Of a stretch of DNA of 64,000 bases, positions 25,908 to 34,683 are shown piece after piece. The stretch is from Marinibaculum pumilum (GTDB lineage Bacteria > Pseudomonadota > Alphaproteobacteria > Ferrovibrionales > Ferrovibrionaceae), in the NCBI RefSeq assembly GCF_042646425.1, contig NZ_JBHRTR010000028.1, positions 1-64,000 on the forward strand. Reading direction: 5' to 3'. Numbering within the stretch: the stretch's first letter is position 1; each line of letters starts with the position of its first letter. The notes beneath the pieces were generated by a model. The model was not told where the DNA came from and made no database searches. It was given only the letters and a program-made list of their open reading frames with translations. Position numbers and translations under genes: made by a program.

Positions 25908-27380
25908 TCAGTTCAGCAGCACCCTGGGCAGCCACAGCGCCAGGTCGGGGAAGGCGATGACCAGGCCCAGGCCGGTCAGCTGCAGGATCACGAAGGGGAT
26001 GATGCCCTTGTAGATCTGCTGGATCTTGATGTCAGCCGGGGCGACCGCCTTCAGGTAGAACAGGGCGAAGCCGAAGGGCGGGGTCAGGAACGAGGTCTGC
26101 AGGTTAACCGCCAGCAGGATGGCGAACCAGTAGGTCACCTCGATCTTGGCGACATGGTCGCCGAAATCCATTGCCTCCACGATGGGGGCAAAGACCGGCA
26201 GGACGATCAGGGTGATCTCGATCCAGTCGAAGAAGAAGCCCAGGAAGAAGACGATCCCCATCAGCAGGACCAGCAGGCCCCAGGGGCCCAGGCCCAGATG
26301 CTCGATGAAGCCCTCCACCAGGGCGTCGCCGCCCAGCGCGCGGAAGACGTAGGAGAACAGGGTCGCGCCGACGAAGATGCCGAACAGCATCGCGTTGGTC
26401 AGCGCCGCGCGGACCACCACGTCCTTCAGGGTGCGCCAGAAATTGGCGAAGGCGGGGCCGAAGCCCCGCACCTCCTCGGCAATGCCGAGGTCGATCTTCG
26501 CCTCGCCCTCGAAATGCATCTCCTTCACGCCCAGGCCGGGCAGCAGCACCAGGTTGATGAGGGCGAGGATCACGGCGCCCAGCGCGCCGACGCCGGCAGC
26601 CTCCGTCGGCGTGGCGAGCCCGGCCAGGATCGAGCCCAGGACGCAGGCGATCAGGAAGACCGGCGGAACGAAGGAGCGCAGCAGCATGATGCCGTAGGCG
26701 GCCCAGTCCTGCGGCCCCATCCGCGCCGGCAGCTTCGGCGCCAGCTTTGGCCGGAAGCTGCACAGGATCAGGATATAGACCAGGTACATGCCCGACAGCA
26801 TGAAGCCGGGGACGATCGCGGCGACGAACAGGTTGCCGACCGACCGGCTCAGCAGGTCCGCCATGATCACCAGCATGATCGACGGCGGGATCAGGATGCC
26901 CAGGGTGCCGGAGGCGGCGATCGTGCCGGTCGACAAGGCCGGGTTGTAGCCGCGCGCCTGCATCACCGGCAGCGCCAGCAGCGACATCATCACGACGGAA
27001 GCGCCGATGATCCCGGTGGTCGCCGCCAGGATGGTTCCCATCAGGGTCACCGCCATGGCCAACCCGCCCGGCACCCGCCGCAGCAGCACCTGCAGGCAGT
27101 TCAGCAGGTCGCGCGCGATGCCGGAGCGTTCCAGCATCGTCCCCATGAAGATGAACATCGGGATCGCGGTGAGGATCAGGTTCTCGGCAATGCCGCCGAA
27201 GATCCGCCCGGGTATCGCGCCGAACTGCGGCCAGTCGAACAGCCAGTCGTCCAGCGCCATCGCGATGAAGGCGAAGGCCAGCCCGATGCCGCCCAGGACG
27301 AAGGCGACCGGAAAGCCGGAAAACAACAGCACCGCCAGGGCGGCGAACATCAGGATCGGCAGGAGCTCCGTGAGTTCCAT
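25908..27380 (-). CDS. dctM: TRAP transporter large permease (DctM family)
   Basis: A 490-residue polytopic membrane protein with the DctM pattern of a dozen or so helices. Markers include the N-terminal helix (LLPILMFAALAVLLFSGFPV), FMGTMLERSGIARDLL and SGTLGILIPPSIMLVI, characteristic of the family. It carries the Na+-coupled transport path and works with the small permease and the binding protein. A soluble loop of about 40 residues (around 290-330) links the two halves. It is the last gene of the operon, 13 bases after dctQ. Confidence 0.93.
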   Translation of the reverse strand: MELTELLPILMFAALAVLLFSGFPVAFVLGGIGLAFAFIAMALDDWLFDWPQFGAIPGRIFGGIAENLILTAIPMFIFMGTMLERSGIARDLLNCLQVLLRRVPGGLAMAVTLMGTILAATTGIIGASVVMMSLLALPVMQARGYNPALSTGTIAASGTLGILIPPSIMLVIMADLLSRSVGNLFVAAIVPGFMLSGMYLVYILILCSFRPKLAPKLPARMGPQDWAAYGIMLLRSFVPPVFLIACVLGSILAGLATPTEAAGVGALGAVILALINLVLLPGLGVKEMHFEGEAKIDLGIAEEVRGFGPAFANFWRTLKDVVVRAALTNAMLFGIFVGATLFSYVFRALGGDALVEGFIEHLGLGPWGLLVLLMGIVFFLGFFFDWIEITLIVLPVFAPIVEAMDFGDHVAKIEVTYWFAILLAVNLQTSFLTPPFGFALFYLKAVAPADIKIQQIYKGIIPFVILQLTGLGLVIAFPDLALWLPRVLLN

Positions 27381-27393
27381 CGCGGATGCCCCC

Positions 27394-27948
27394 TCAGCCC
27401 AGGGTCTCCGCCGCCTTGGCTTCGGGCAGATGGCCCGTGAGCCCGGCGACGGACTTGATCAGCTGCGAAATCCCGGCCAGCCCCAGCAGCAGGAACAAAG
27501 CCGGCAGGGCCATCTTCAGGATCCAGATGTCGGTGAGGCCGATGGTCGACTTCGAGGCCTCGTCCTCCAGGAACGAGGCATGGGCATATTCGCCGGTGTA
27601 CCAGGTGCCGATCGCGACATAGGTCAGCAGGAACACGACGATGCCGAAAATCTCGATGGCATAGCGGGTGCGGCGGCCGAAACGCTCCCGTACCAGGTCG
27701 ATGCGGACATGGGCCTGCCGGGTATAGGCCCAGCCGATCACCAGCGCGAACAGAAAGGTGTGCAGCCAGTATTCCGATTCCTGCACCTGGGTGGAGTTCA
27801 GGCCGAACGGCTTGGGCAGGCCCAGATAGCGGGTCGCCACGTCGAAGCAGACGACGAGCACAAGGGCCACGCCGCACCACGCACCGATCCGGGCGACCAC
27901 CGACAGGAACCCGTCGATGCCCGCGGACACGCGCAGAAGGAACGTCAT
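27394..27948 (-). CDS. dctQ: TRAP transporter small permease (DctQ family)
   Basis: A 184-residue protein with four predicted membrane helices (for example WCGVALVLVVCFDVATRYLG and IFGIVVFLLTYVAIGTWY). The DctQ motif around ESEYWLHTFLFALVIGWAY and HVRIDLV is present. It pairs with DctM in the inner membrane. Between dctP and dctQ lie 186 bases with a strong hairpin, unlike the tight dctQ-dctM junction. Confidence 0.9.
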   Translation of the reverse strand: MTFLLRVSAGIDGFLSVVARIGAWCGVALVLVVCFDVATRYLGLPKPFGLNSTQVQESEYWLHTFLFALVIGWAYTRQAHVRIDLVRERFGRRTRYAIEIFGIVVFLLTYVAIGTWYTGEYAHASFLEDEASKSTIGLTDIWILKMALPALFLLLGLAGISQLIKSVAGLTGHLPEAKAAETLG

Positions 27949-28081
27949 CGGGAATTCAGCCTTCCTGCCGCCCCGGTCCGCGGCACGGCGGCAGGGAACG
28001 GGGATGGAGGGATCCGCGCCGGCGCGCCGGGAACGGCGCAGGACGGTTGCGGGACATGGCGGGCGACGATCCCGCGGCGAT

Positions 28082-28109
28082 GGCCCCGCCGGCGCAGGCC
28101 GGCAGGGCC
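28082..28109 (-). terminator. Strong hairpin between dctP and dctQM, possible attenuator
   Basis: GGCCCCGCCGGC (28082-28093) pairs with GCCGGCAGGGCC (28098-28109) with one weak pair and a 4-base loop. It lies just after dctP on the minus strand. Such a structure could let dctP be made in excess over the permease genes, as is usual for binding proteins. No T-tract, so an RNA-stabilising hairpin is also possible. Confidence 0.45.
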
Positions 28110-28134
28110 ATGCCTCAGGACAGCAGGCCTGGGG

Positions 28135-29175
28135 CTATTTCAGATAGCCCAGCTCGCCCCAGCGCTCATAGTCGCTGCGATAGGCCTGCAGCGAGTCCCA
28201 GGCCTTCTTGAAGGAGGCGTCCTCGGCCGCCAGTTCGGCCGCGACCTCGTTCCAGGCCGCCTCGTACTGGGCCAGGATCTCCGGCGGCCAGCGGTGCAGA
28301 GTGACACCTTTGGATTCCAGCTCCTTCAGGGCGGCGCCCTGGATCGCCTCGCCCTCGGCCATGCCCAGCGCATAGTTGGCGCGGCAGGCCATGGTCAGCA
28401 GCGCCTGCTGCTGCTCGGTCATGGCGTCCCACTTCTCCTTGTTGATCATCAACTCGAACGAAGTCGACTGCTGGTGCCAGCCGGGGAAGTAGTAGTGCTT
28501 CGCCACCTGGTAGAAGCCCAGGTTCAGGTCGATCGCCGGCTGCGAGAACTCGGTCGCGTCGATCGTGCCGCGCTCCAGCGCCGGATAGATGTCGGCCGCC
28601 GCCAGCAGCTGGGTGTCGACCCCCAGCTTTTGCATCACCCGCGCCCCCAGGCCGAAGAAGCGCATCTTCTTGCCCTTCAGCTGGTCCAGGTTCTCCACCG
28701 GCTCGCGGAACCAGCCGGAGGCCTCCGGCGCGATGACGCCGCAGATCAGCGAGTGGATGTTGTGCTTGTGGTAGATCTCGTTCATGAGATCCTCGCCGCC
28801 GCCGGTCAGCAGCCAGCCGCCATATTCGCCGGCCGACGGGCCGAAGGGCACGGCGGCGAACAGCGCCAGCGCGGGCTCCTTGCCCTGCCAGTAGCCCGGT
28901 GTCGACCAGCCGGCATCGACGGAGCCGTTCTTGATCGCGTCGAAGACCTCCAGCGCGGGCACCAGGGCGCCGGGCTCGAAGAACTTGATCTCGATCTCGC
29001 CGCCCGATGCGGTGTTCACGTTCTTCTCGAGGATCTTGCCGAGGGTGCCCAGCTGGGTGAGGCTCGACGGATAGGTCGAGGCCATCTTCAGGCGCACCGG
29101 CTCCGCCGAGGCAGGCGCGATCGCCGCCCCGGCCATGGCAAGAATCGCGGCTGTGGATATCAGCAGCTTCCGCAT
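28135..29175 (-). CDS. dctP: TRAP transporter substrate-binding protein (DctP family, 2-oxoacid-type)
   Basis: A 346-residue periplasmic binding protein. The start at 29175 (MRKLLISTAAILAMAGAAIA) has GGGAGG seven bases upstream and gives a clean signal peptide cut after ASA. DctP landmarks include the conserved helix ending VFDAIKNGSVDAGW and the substrate-arginine region KMRFFGLGARVMQKLG. The stretch ATEFSQPAIDLNLGF then HYYFPGWHQ recalls TakP-type proteins that bind 2-oxo acids, so a 2-oxo or hydroxy monocarboxylate is a reasonable guess. First gene of the transporter operon. Confidence 0.9.
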   Translation of the reverse strand: MRKLLISTAAILAMAGAAIAPASAEPVRLKMASTYPSSLTQLGTLGKILEKNVNTASGGEIEIKFFEPGALVPALEVFDAIKNGSVDAGWSTPGYWQGKEPALALFAAVPFGPSAGEYGGWLLTGGGEDLMNEIYHKHNIHSLICGVIAPEASGWFREPVENLDQLKGKKMRFFGLGARVMQKLGVDTQLLAAADIYPALERGTIDATEFSQPAIDLNLGFYQVAKHYYFPGWHQQSTSFELMINKEKWDAMTEQQQALLTMACRANYALGMAEGEAIQGAALKELESKGVTLHRWPPEILAQYEAAWNEVAAELAAEDASFKKAWDSLQAYRSDYERWGELGYLK

Positions 29176-29343
29176 CTTGGGACCTCCCTGAGTAAACATC
29201 CCTGGATATGTTTTTTGTTGTCCTGCCGTGCGGGCAGCAGGCCAGGGCAGTCTACACGTTCGGAGCGAAGGCGAAAGCCGCGCAAGCCTTCAGCCGCCGG
29301 TTGCGTGCCGCTGGGCCGACAGGTCCCGGCGGGCCCGCCGTCG

Positions 29344-29703
29344 TCAGTCGCGCCCGGCCAGCGCGTCGACGACGTCCTGGTAGCTGTCGGCGGTCTCGCC
29401 GCCTTCGCTCTCCGCCTTGGCGGCGGAGACGATCCACAGGATGCGGTCGAGATAGGCCGCCCGCGCCGCCTCCCGCTCCGCCGCCAGGTCCGGGGCGGGC
29501 CGGAACGCATCGATGGCGCCGGCCGGCAGCGCGCCGCTGTCGGCCAGCAGCCGCTCGGCAGTGTCCAGCCGCTCGCGCAGCACCCAGACCTCGCCGGCCA
29601 GGGCCATCAGCATGGAGACCAGCCGGTCGGTGTTCGGGTCGGGCGCGAAGGACGGGCGGCGGCCCTTCGCCTTGCTGCCCGGTCCCGGCGTCCATTCCGT
29701 CAT
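29344..29703 (-). CDS. Small conserved-looking protein, function unknown
   Basis: A 119-residue protein not recognised as a named family. It has a basic Pro/Gly-rich start, a long helix (RLVSMLMALAGEVWVLRERLDTAERLLADSG) and a second helical half rich in Ala and Glu, with no signal peptide or membrane segment. Its ATG overlaps the stop of the upstream methyltransferase (ATGA at 29700-29703), which strongly supports translation and a shared operon. The helical, coiled-coil-like character suggests a protein-binding role, but that is only inference. Confidence 0.6.
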   Translation of the reverse strand: MTEWTPGPGSKAKGRRPSFAPDPNTDRLVSMLMALAGEVWVLRERLDTAERLLADSGALPAGAIDAFRPAPDLAAEREAARAAYLDRILWIVSAAKAESEGGETADSYQDVVDALAGRD

Positions 29704-30836
29704 GCCGCGCGCTTCGCCGCGCCGACGATCTGCCAGTAGCGGCGGCCGCCGGAATCCCGCTTGTCGGAGAAGACATGCGCCGCATTGCCGGTGCGCGAGA
29801 CCAGCGCCGAGACCAGGTCCTCAGCCGCGAAGCCGGCTTCGGTCAGCAGCGCGCCGGCATCCATGTCGCGGAAGGTGCCCCAGAACGGCTCGTTGTTGTG
29901 GTGGGTGTCCCAGTCCAGCATGAAGGCGTCGAACGGGTCCATGCCGTCATAGAGCGCCAGGTCGACATGCAGCATCAGCCCGCCCGGCCGCAGCAGCCGG
30001 TGCCCCTCCGCCATCAGCTGGCGGATCGCCTTTGCCGATGTCTCGTGCAGCAGGATGTGGGAGACGATCAGGTCGAAGCTGGCATCCGGATAGGGGGTCG
30101 CGGTGGCATCGGCCTGGCGGAAATGCACCGTCTTGCCCAGTGCCTCGGCCCGGGCATGGGCGTAGCGCAACTGGGGCGCAGAGACGTCGATGGCCTGGAG
30201 CTCCGCCTCCGGGAAGGCATCGGCATAGGGCAGGGTGGAATTGCCGATGCCGCAGCCCATGTCCAGGATCCGTGCCGGCTTCAGTTCCGGATGGGCCTGC
30301 CGGATATAGTCGGTGACGGTGCGGCCCATCGCGCCATTGTCCGGTCCCCAGCCCGCCATCGCGTAGATATGGACGATCCGGTCGTAGAGCGGGCCGGCCA
30401 GGTCGCCCATATAGCCGCCGGGCATGCAGTGGATGTCGACCGCCGTCAGGTAGGGCGGCGCGGCCACATTGTCGTCCAGGGTCAGGGAGCCGGCGGGGTT
30501 CGCCGGCGGCGACATCTTCGCCGCCAGGGCGTCGCGCTGCCGGCTGACCGGGCCCAGCACTGCGTCGTGCATCATCTCCTGGCTGCAGCGCTGCATCGAT
30601 CCCCAGAGCTGGTAGTAGGGCTCGTCGCGCATCAGGGTCGCAACCTCCCGCCGGTCCGCCGGCGGGCGGCCGTGCCGGCGCGCGAAGTCGGGCTTCACCC
30701 GGGTCTCGTAGATCTCGCGGTTGCCGGCCACCACCTTGGTGGCGAGGTGCAGCTTCAGGCTCTGCACGAAGGCCTGCCGCGCCGCCTCGTCATGGTCGGC
30801 GGTGGGCAGGGCCGAATGCTGCAGCTGGGGTTCCAT
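29700..30836 (-). CDS. SAM-dependent methyltransferase, substrate unknown
   Basis: A 378-residue protein from ATG 30836 (GAGGAAG five bases upstream). Residues about 180-290 form a class I methyltransferase core: motif I ILDMGCGIGNS, the acidic end of strand 2 in LQAIDVS, motif II/III region FRQADATATPYP, and post-motif HRLLRPGGLMLHVD. The N-terminal 150 residues are helical and unassigned. No features typical of RNA, protein or quinone methylases were found, so the substrate is open. It forms a two-gene operon with the small protein at 29344. Confidence 0.82.
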   Translation of the reverse strand: MEPQLQHSALPTADHDEAARQAFVQSLKLHLATKVVAGNREIYETRVKPDFARRHGRPPADRREVATLMRDEPYYQLWGSMQRCSQEMMHDAVLGPVSRQRDALAAKMSPPANPAGSLTLDDNVAAPPYLTAVDIHCMPGGYMGDLAGPLYDRIVHIYAMAGWGPDNGAMGRTVTDYIRQAHPELKPARILDMGCGIGNSTLPYADAFPEAELQAIDVSAPQLRYAHARAEALGKTVHFRQADATATPYPDASFDLIVSHILLHETSAKAIRQLMAEGHRLLRPGGLMLHVDLALYDGMDPFDAFMLDWDTHHNNEPFWGTFRDMDAGALLTEAGFAAEDLVSALVSRTGNAAHVFSDKRDSGGRRYWQIVGAAKRAA

Positions 30837-30919
30837 GGCGCTTCCTCTCGATCCCTTTCGGGGAAGCATCGGCCCCGGCCCAGCCAGACGTCAATGGCGG
30901 CCGTCAATGGCGGCCGGCG

Positions 30920-31408
30920 TTACTCGGCTGGTGCCGGCGGCTCTCTCAGGGTGATGCTGGTGCTGGTCCCGTCCTCGTAGATTTCGATCAGCGCCTCGTC
31001 GAAGCTCGGCGGGCCTTCGCCGCTCCCGCCGCCGGAAAAGCCGTGCGGCTCCAGCGGGTTGCCGTCCGCATCCCGGTCCAGCTCGCCATTGCCGTTGGCG
31101 TCGACGAAGGCCATCAGGGCGTAGCGGCCCGGCGGCAGGTCGCGCAGCACGACCGCGCCGCTCCCGGCATCCGGTTCGACGCGGACCAGGGCATGCGCCT
31201 GTTCGATTGCCGTCCAGCCGGCAGCGGCGGCGAAAAGGGCGACCATCAGCACGCCGGCCGCGCGGGTCTTGTCCGGTCCGACATTGACGGTGAGGTCGCC
31301 GGCCATCGCCGGACCGGGGCTGGCCAGGAGGCCGCCGGCCAGAATGCCGCCGACAAGAATGCCTCTCGCAAGGCAGGCGAGCCGGGCGGCGCGGAACAGG
31401 CTGGACAT
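30920..31408 (-). CDS. Secreted DUF2141-family protein
   Basis: A 162-residue protein with an N-terminal hydrophobic signal (LARGILVGGILAGGLLASPG, cut near AMA). The mature domain matches the DUF2141 pattern: VVLRDLPPGRYALMAFVDAN then NGNGELDRDADGNPLEPHGFS, including an Asp/Asn-rich loop that resembles a calcium-binding loop, and a Gly-rich SGGGSGEGPP segment. Function of the family is unknown. It is downstream of thrS on the same strand, but a strong hairpin separates them, so it is probably transcribed separately. Confidence 0.75.
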   Translation of the reverse strand: MSSLFRAARLACLARGILVGGILAGGLLASPGPAMAGDLTVNVGPDKTRAAGVLMVALFAAAAGWTAIEQAHALVRVEPDAGSGAVVLRDLPPGRYALMAFVDANGNGELDRDADGNPLEPHGFSGGGSGEGPPSFDEALIEIYEDGTSTSITLREPPAPAE

Positions 31409-31436
31409 GAACACTCCAGGTCTGCAGTCAGACAAA

Positions 31437-31469
31437 GCCCGCGCGATCCGCCGGCAGGATCGCGCGGGC
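31437..31469 (-). terminator. Intrinsic terminator-like hairpin after thrS
   Basis: GCCCGCGCGATCC (31437-31449) pairs perfectly with GGATCGCGCGGGC (31457-31469) around a 7-base loop. In the minus direction it is 13 bases past the thrS stop and is followed by CTTTGTCT. A 13-bp perfect stem makes this a convincing transcript end. Confidence 0.7.
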
Positions 31470-31482
31470 CCGGCGGCGCGTC

Positions 31483-33432
31483 CTACGCCGCGGCTTCCTC
31501 CACGCCGAAGCCGGGCGGCGGCGCCTTGGTGGCGACCTCCTCGGCGAAGCGATCGATCGCGACGTCCAGCGGCAGCACCTCCTGCGCCTTGGAACCCAGG
31601 CGGCGGATCGCCACCGTGCGCTCCTCGGCCTCGCGCTTGCCGACCGCCAGGATCGCCGGGATCTTGGCATGGCTGTGCTCGCGCACCTTGTAGGAGATCT
31701 TCTCGTTGCGCAGGTCGGCCTCGACCCGGAAGCCGGCCGCGTCCAGCGCCGCGGCGACCTCCTTGGCATAGTCGTCCGCATCGGAGGTGATGGTTGCCAC
31801 CACCGCCTGCTGCGGCGCCAGCCAGAGCGGCAGGCGGCCGGCATAATGCTCGATCAGGATGCCGGCGAACCGCTCCAGCGAGCCGAACAGCGCCCGGTGC
31901 AGCATCACCGGGTGATGCTTCTCGCCATCCTCGCCGACGAAGGTCGCGCCCAGCCGCTCCGGCAGGTTCAGGTCGACCTGCAGGGTGCCGCACTGCCAGT
32001 CGCGGCCGATCGCATCGCGCAGCACGAACTCGATCTTCGGGCCGTAGAAGGCGCCCTCGCCCGGATTGTGGGTGTACTGCATGCCCGACGCCTCGATCGC
32101 CGTGCGCAGGGCCGCCTCCGACTTGTCCCAGACGGCGTCGGAGCCGACCCGCTTCTCCGGCCGGTCGGAGAATTTCAGCCGCACGTCGCTGAAGCCGAAC
32201 TCCCGGTAGATGTCCAGGATCAGCTTCGTCACCGTCACGCATTCCTCGGTGATCTGCTCTTCGGTACAGAAGATGTGGGCGTCGTCCTGGGTGAAGGCGC
32301 GCACCCGCATCAGCCCGTGCAGCGCGCCCGACGGCTCGTAGCGGTGCACCTTGCCGAACTCCGCCATCTTGTAGGGCAGGTCGCGGTAGGACTTGATGCC
32401 CTGGCGGAACAGCTGCACCGCGCCGGGGCAGTTCATCGGCTTCATGCAGAAGCAGCGCTCGTCCGGCGTCTCGGTGACGAACATGTTCTCGCCGAACTTC
32501 TCCCAGTGGCCGGACGCCTCCCACAGGGACTTGTCCAGGATGTCGGGGGTGTTCACCTCGACATAGCCGGCCTGGTGCTGGCGCTTCCGCATATAGGCGA
32601 TCAGTTCCAGGAACATCGCCCAGCCCTTCGGGTGCCAGAAGACGGAACCCGGCCCTTCCTCCTGGAAGTGGAACAGGTCCATTTCCCGGCCCAGGCGGCG
32701 ATGGTCGCGCTTCTCCGCCTCCTCCAGGCGATGCAGATGCGCCTTCAGCGCCTTCTCGTCCGCCCAGGCGGTGCCGTAGATCCGCTGCAGCATGGCGTTG
32801 CGGTGGTCGCCGCGCCAATAGGCGCCGGCCACGCTCATCAGCTTGAACGCCTTGCCCAGCCGCCCCGTCGACGGCAGGTGCGGGCCGAGGCAGAGGTCCA
32901 GGAAGCCGCCCTGGCGGTAGACCGTGATCACCTCGTCCGCGGGCAGGTCCCGGATGATCTCCGCCTTGTACTTTTCGCCGATGCTTTCGAAAAAGGCGAC
33001 CGCCTGGTCGCGCTCCCAGACCTCGCGCACGATCTCCTCGTCGCGGTCGACGATCTCGCGCATGCGGGCCTCGATCACCTCCAGCTCGTCGGAGGAGAAG
33101 GGCTCGGCACGGGCGAAGTCGTAGTAGAAGCCGTTCTCGATCGCCGGGCCGATCGTGACCTGGGTGTCGGGATAGAGCTCCTTCACCGCCTCCGCCATGA
33201 CATGGGCGGCATCGTGGCGCAGCAGCTCCAGCGCCTCTTCGCTGTCGCGGGTGATGATGGCGACCTTCGCGTCCCGCTCCAGCGGGCGGGCCAGGTCCAT
33301 CAACTGGCCGTCGACCTTCATGACGACGGCGTCCTTTGCCAGCTTCTTGCCGATCGAGGCGGCCAGCTCCAGGCCGGAAATCGGGTTGTCGAAATGTCGG
33401 ACGGAGCCGTCCGGCAGTGTGATGTCGGGCAT
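31483..33432 (-). CDS. thrS: Threonyl-tRNA synthetase
   Basis: A 649-residue class II synthetase of normal length. Domains are TGS (1-60; ITLPDGSVRHFDNPISGLEL), the editing domain (about 65-225; HDAAHVMAEAVKELYP), the catalytic core with motif 2 (YKMAEFGKVHRYEPSGALHG) and motif 3 (HRALFGSLERFAGILIEHYAG), and the anticodon-binding domain (about 545-640). It charges tRNA-Thr and clears mischarged Ser-tRNA. Single gene with its own hairpin terminator. Confidence 0.97.
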   Translation of the reverse strand: MPDITLPDGSVRHFDNPISGLELAASIGKKLAKDAVVMKVDGQLMDLARPLERDAKVAIITRDSEEALELLRHDAAHVMAEAVKELYPDTQVTIGPAIENGFYYDFARAEPFSSDELEVIEARMREIVDRDEEIVREVWERDQAVAFFESIGEKYKAEIIRDLPADEVITVYRQGGFLDLCLGPHLPSTGRLGKAFKLMSVAGAYWRGDHRNAMLQRIYGTAWADEKALKAHLHRLEEAEKRDHRRLGREMDLFHFQEEGPGSVFWHPKGWAMFLELIAYMRKRQHQAGYVEVNTPDILDKSLWEASGHWEKFGENMFVTETPDERCFCMKPMNCPGAVQLFRQGIKSYRDLPYKMAEFGKVHRYEPSGALHGLMRVRAFTQDDAHIFCTEEQITEECVTVTKLILDIYREFGFSDVRLKFSDRPEKRVGSDAVWDKSEAALRTAIEASGMQYTHNPGEGAFYGPKIEFVLRDAIGRDWQCGTLQVDLNLPERLGATFVGEDGEKHHPVMLHRALFGSLERFAGILIEHYAGRLPLWLAPQQAVVATITSDADDYAKEVAAALDAAGFRVEADLRNEKISYKVREHSHAKIPAILAVGKREAEERTVAIRRLGSKAQEVLPLDVAIDRFAEEVATKAPPPGFGVEEAAA

Positions 33433-33522
33433 TTTCTAAACTCTCCTGCCGCCGGACGGGCGCTTGTCCCGGCCGGCGCGGTGGATTCTGGGGCCGGCGC
33501 CGCGCGGGCGGGTGGCGGGGGA

Positions 33523-33999
33523 TCAGGCCGTCGCGCGGTCCTGTCCGTTCGCCCCGCCCTGCTTCGCCTCGATTTCGGCGAAGGCTTTGTCGAGCGCGTC
33601 GAAGGCCAGCATGATCGAGCGGTGGCGCGCCTTCACGGCGCGTGCCGGGGTCAGGATCTCCAGATCCTTCCAGACCCCGCCGGGAGGTGGGCCGCCCTCC
33701 TTCAGCATGGCGCGCAAGGCCTCCCGTGCCTCGCGCACCTCGGTGGTAGTTCGCCCGACGATGTTCTGCCCGACGATGGACGCGGCGGCGGAGCCCAGCG
33801 CGCAGGCGCGCACCTCCTGGCCGTAACCGGCGACCCGGTCGCCGTCCAGCACGACATCCACGGTGACCCGGGAACCGCATAGCGGGCTGGTCAGCGCCAC
33901 GGTCGCATCCGGGCTCTGCAGCCGCTCCGTCCGCGGGATCTCCGCGGCGAAGGCCAGGATCTTCTCGTTGTAGACGTCGTCCAGCATCTGCTTCGGCAT
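33523..33999 (-). CDS. IscU/NifU-N-like protein lacking canonical ligands
   Basis: About 158 residues from ATG 33999 (ATG 33987 is also possible; neither has a strong ribosome binding site). The fold signature is IscU/SufU-like: a helix-rich start (MLDDVYNEKILAFA), then Cys in SPLCGSRV, Cys in RACALGSAAASI, and a C-terminal helix. In E. coli IscU the first Cys is followed by Gly-Asp and the third by an HCSIL motif; here these read CGS and HRSIM, so the Asp and the third Cys are replaced by Ser and Arg while the His is kept. It may be a degenerate scaffold or an Fe-S carrier. sufE lies 200 bases away. Confidence 0.72.
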   Translation of the reverse strand: MPKQMLDDVYNEKILAFAAEIPRTERLQSPDATVALTSPLCGSRVTVDVVLDGDRVAGYGQEVRACALGSAAASIVGQNIVGRTTTEVREAREALRAMLKEGGPPPGGVWKDLEILTPARAVKARHRSIMLAFDALDKAFAEIEAKQGGANGQDRATA

Positions 34000-34103
34000 C
34001 GCGCCGGTGGCGGCGCGCCATCTCCCAAGGGGTCCGCCCTTAGATAGTCGCACCGCCCCCCTCAGGGCAATACTCGGGCAACCTGGAAGGCAGCGTGACT
34101 TCG

Positions 34104-34196
34104 ACGTCATTCCAGGCCTTGGGCCTGGAATCCATTCCGCAAGCGGTGCGGCCGGGCCGGCGGAATGGGCCCCCGGCTCAAGCCCGGGGGCGACGG
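34104..34196. repeat. Dispersed palindromic repeat, copy 1
   Basis: Two hairpins: CCAGGCCTTGGGCCTGG, then an AATCCATTCCGC ... GCGGAATGG pair, ending CCCCCGGCTCAAGCCCGGGG. The same plan is seen at 45561-45670 and 59853-59950. All three are intergenic. It resembles the REP-like elements common in Rhodospirillales genomes. Confidence 0.75.
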
Positions 34197-34209
34197 AGTG
34201 GGGCCGGCC

Positions 34210-34683
34210 TCACCCCCCCTGCGCCGCCTCCGCCCGGGCGAAGATCGCCTTCAGCATCGCCTTCAGGCCGTTGCCGCGGGTGGTGGAGAGATGCTGGTCC
34301 AGGCCGATCTCGGCCACGAAGTCGGGCGGGGTGGCCAGGATCTCTGCGGCTGTGCGGTTGGAATAGATCCGCAGCAGAATGGCGATCAGGCCGGAGACGA
34401 TGGCGGCGTCGGAGACCGCGTGGAACACCAGCCGGTCGCCGGCGCGGCGTTCCACCAGCCAGACCTGCGACTGGCAGCCGCGCACCATGTTCGCCTCCGT
34501 CTTCCAGTCTTCCGGGAAGTCGGGCAGCTGCCGGCCCAGGTCGATGATGTACTGGTACTTGTCCATCCAGTCGTCCATCAGCGCGAAGCTGTCGACCAGA
34601 TCCTCCTGCGCCTCGGCAATGCTCTCCTTCGGCGGGCCGGGCTCGGCCCCCTGTTCTGCCTTGTTCTGCGCTGCTTCGCTCAT
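34210..34683 (-). CDS. sufE: SufE-family sulfur acceptor protein
   Basis: A 157-residue SufE protein. Key motifs are YQYIIDLGRQLPDFPE, the sulfur-accepting Cys in VRGCQSQVWL, and RGNGLKAMLKAIF near the end. SufE takes persulfide sulfur from the cysteine desulfurase SufS and hands it to the Fe-S assembly complex. Its start overlaps the cysS stop by 4 nt, so it is translated in the same operon as cysteinyl-tRNA synthetase. No sufS is in the window. An acidic, Gln/Glu-rich N-terminal tail of about 20 residues precedes the family domain. Confidence 0.92.
   Translation of the reverse strand: MSEAAQNKAEQGAEPGPPKESIAEAQEDLVDSFALMDDWMDKYQYIIDLGRQLPDFPEDWKTEANMVRGCQSQVWLVERRAGDRLVFHAVSDAAIVSGLIAILLRIYSNRTAAEILATPPDFVAEIGLDQHLSTTRGNGLKAMLKAIFARAEAAQGG

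Noticed and set aside
26154..27440. A 428-codon plus-strand frame opposite dctM
   Set aside because: His/Asp/Gln-rich low-complexity translation antisense to a clear transporter gene; no ribosome binding site.
31669..33882. A 737-codon plus-strand frame opposite thrS
   Set aside because: Antisense shadow of a highly conserved synthetase gene with no recognisable protein features.
30920..34021. A 1033-codon minus-strand frame spanning thrS
   Set aside because: Only its last 162 codons (the DUF2141 protein) make sense. The rest is an out-of-frame reading of thrS and the IscU-like gene.
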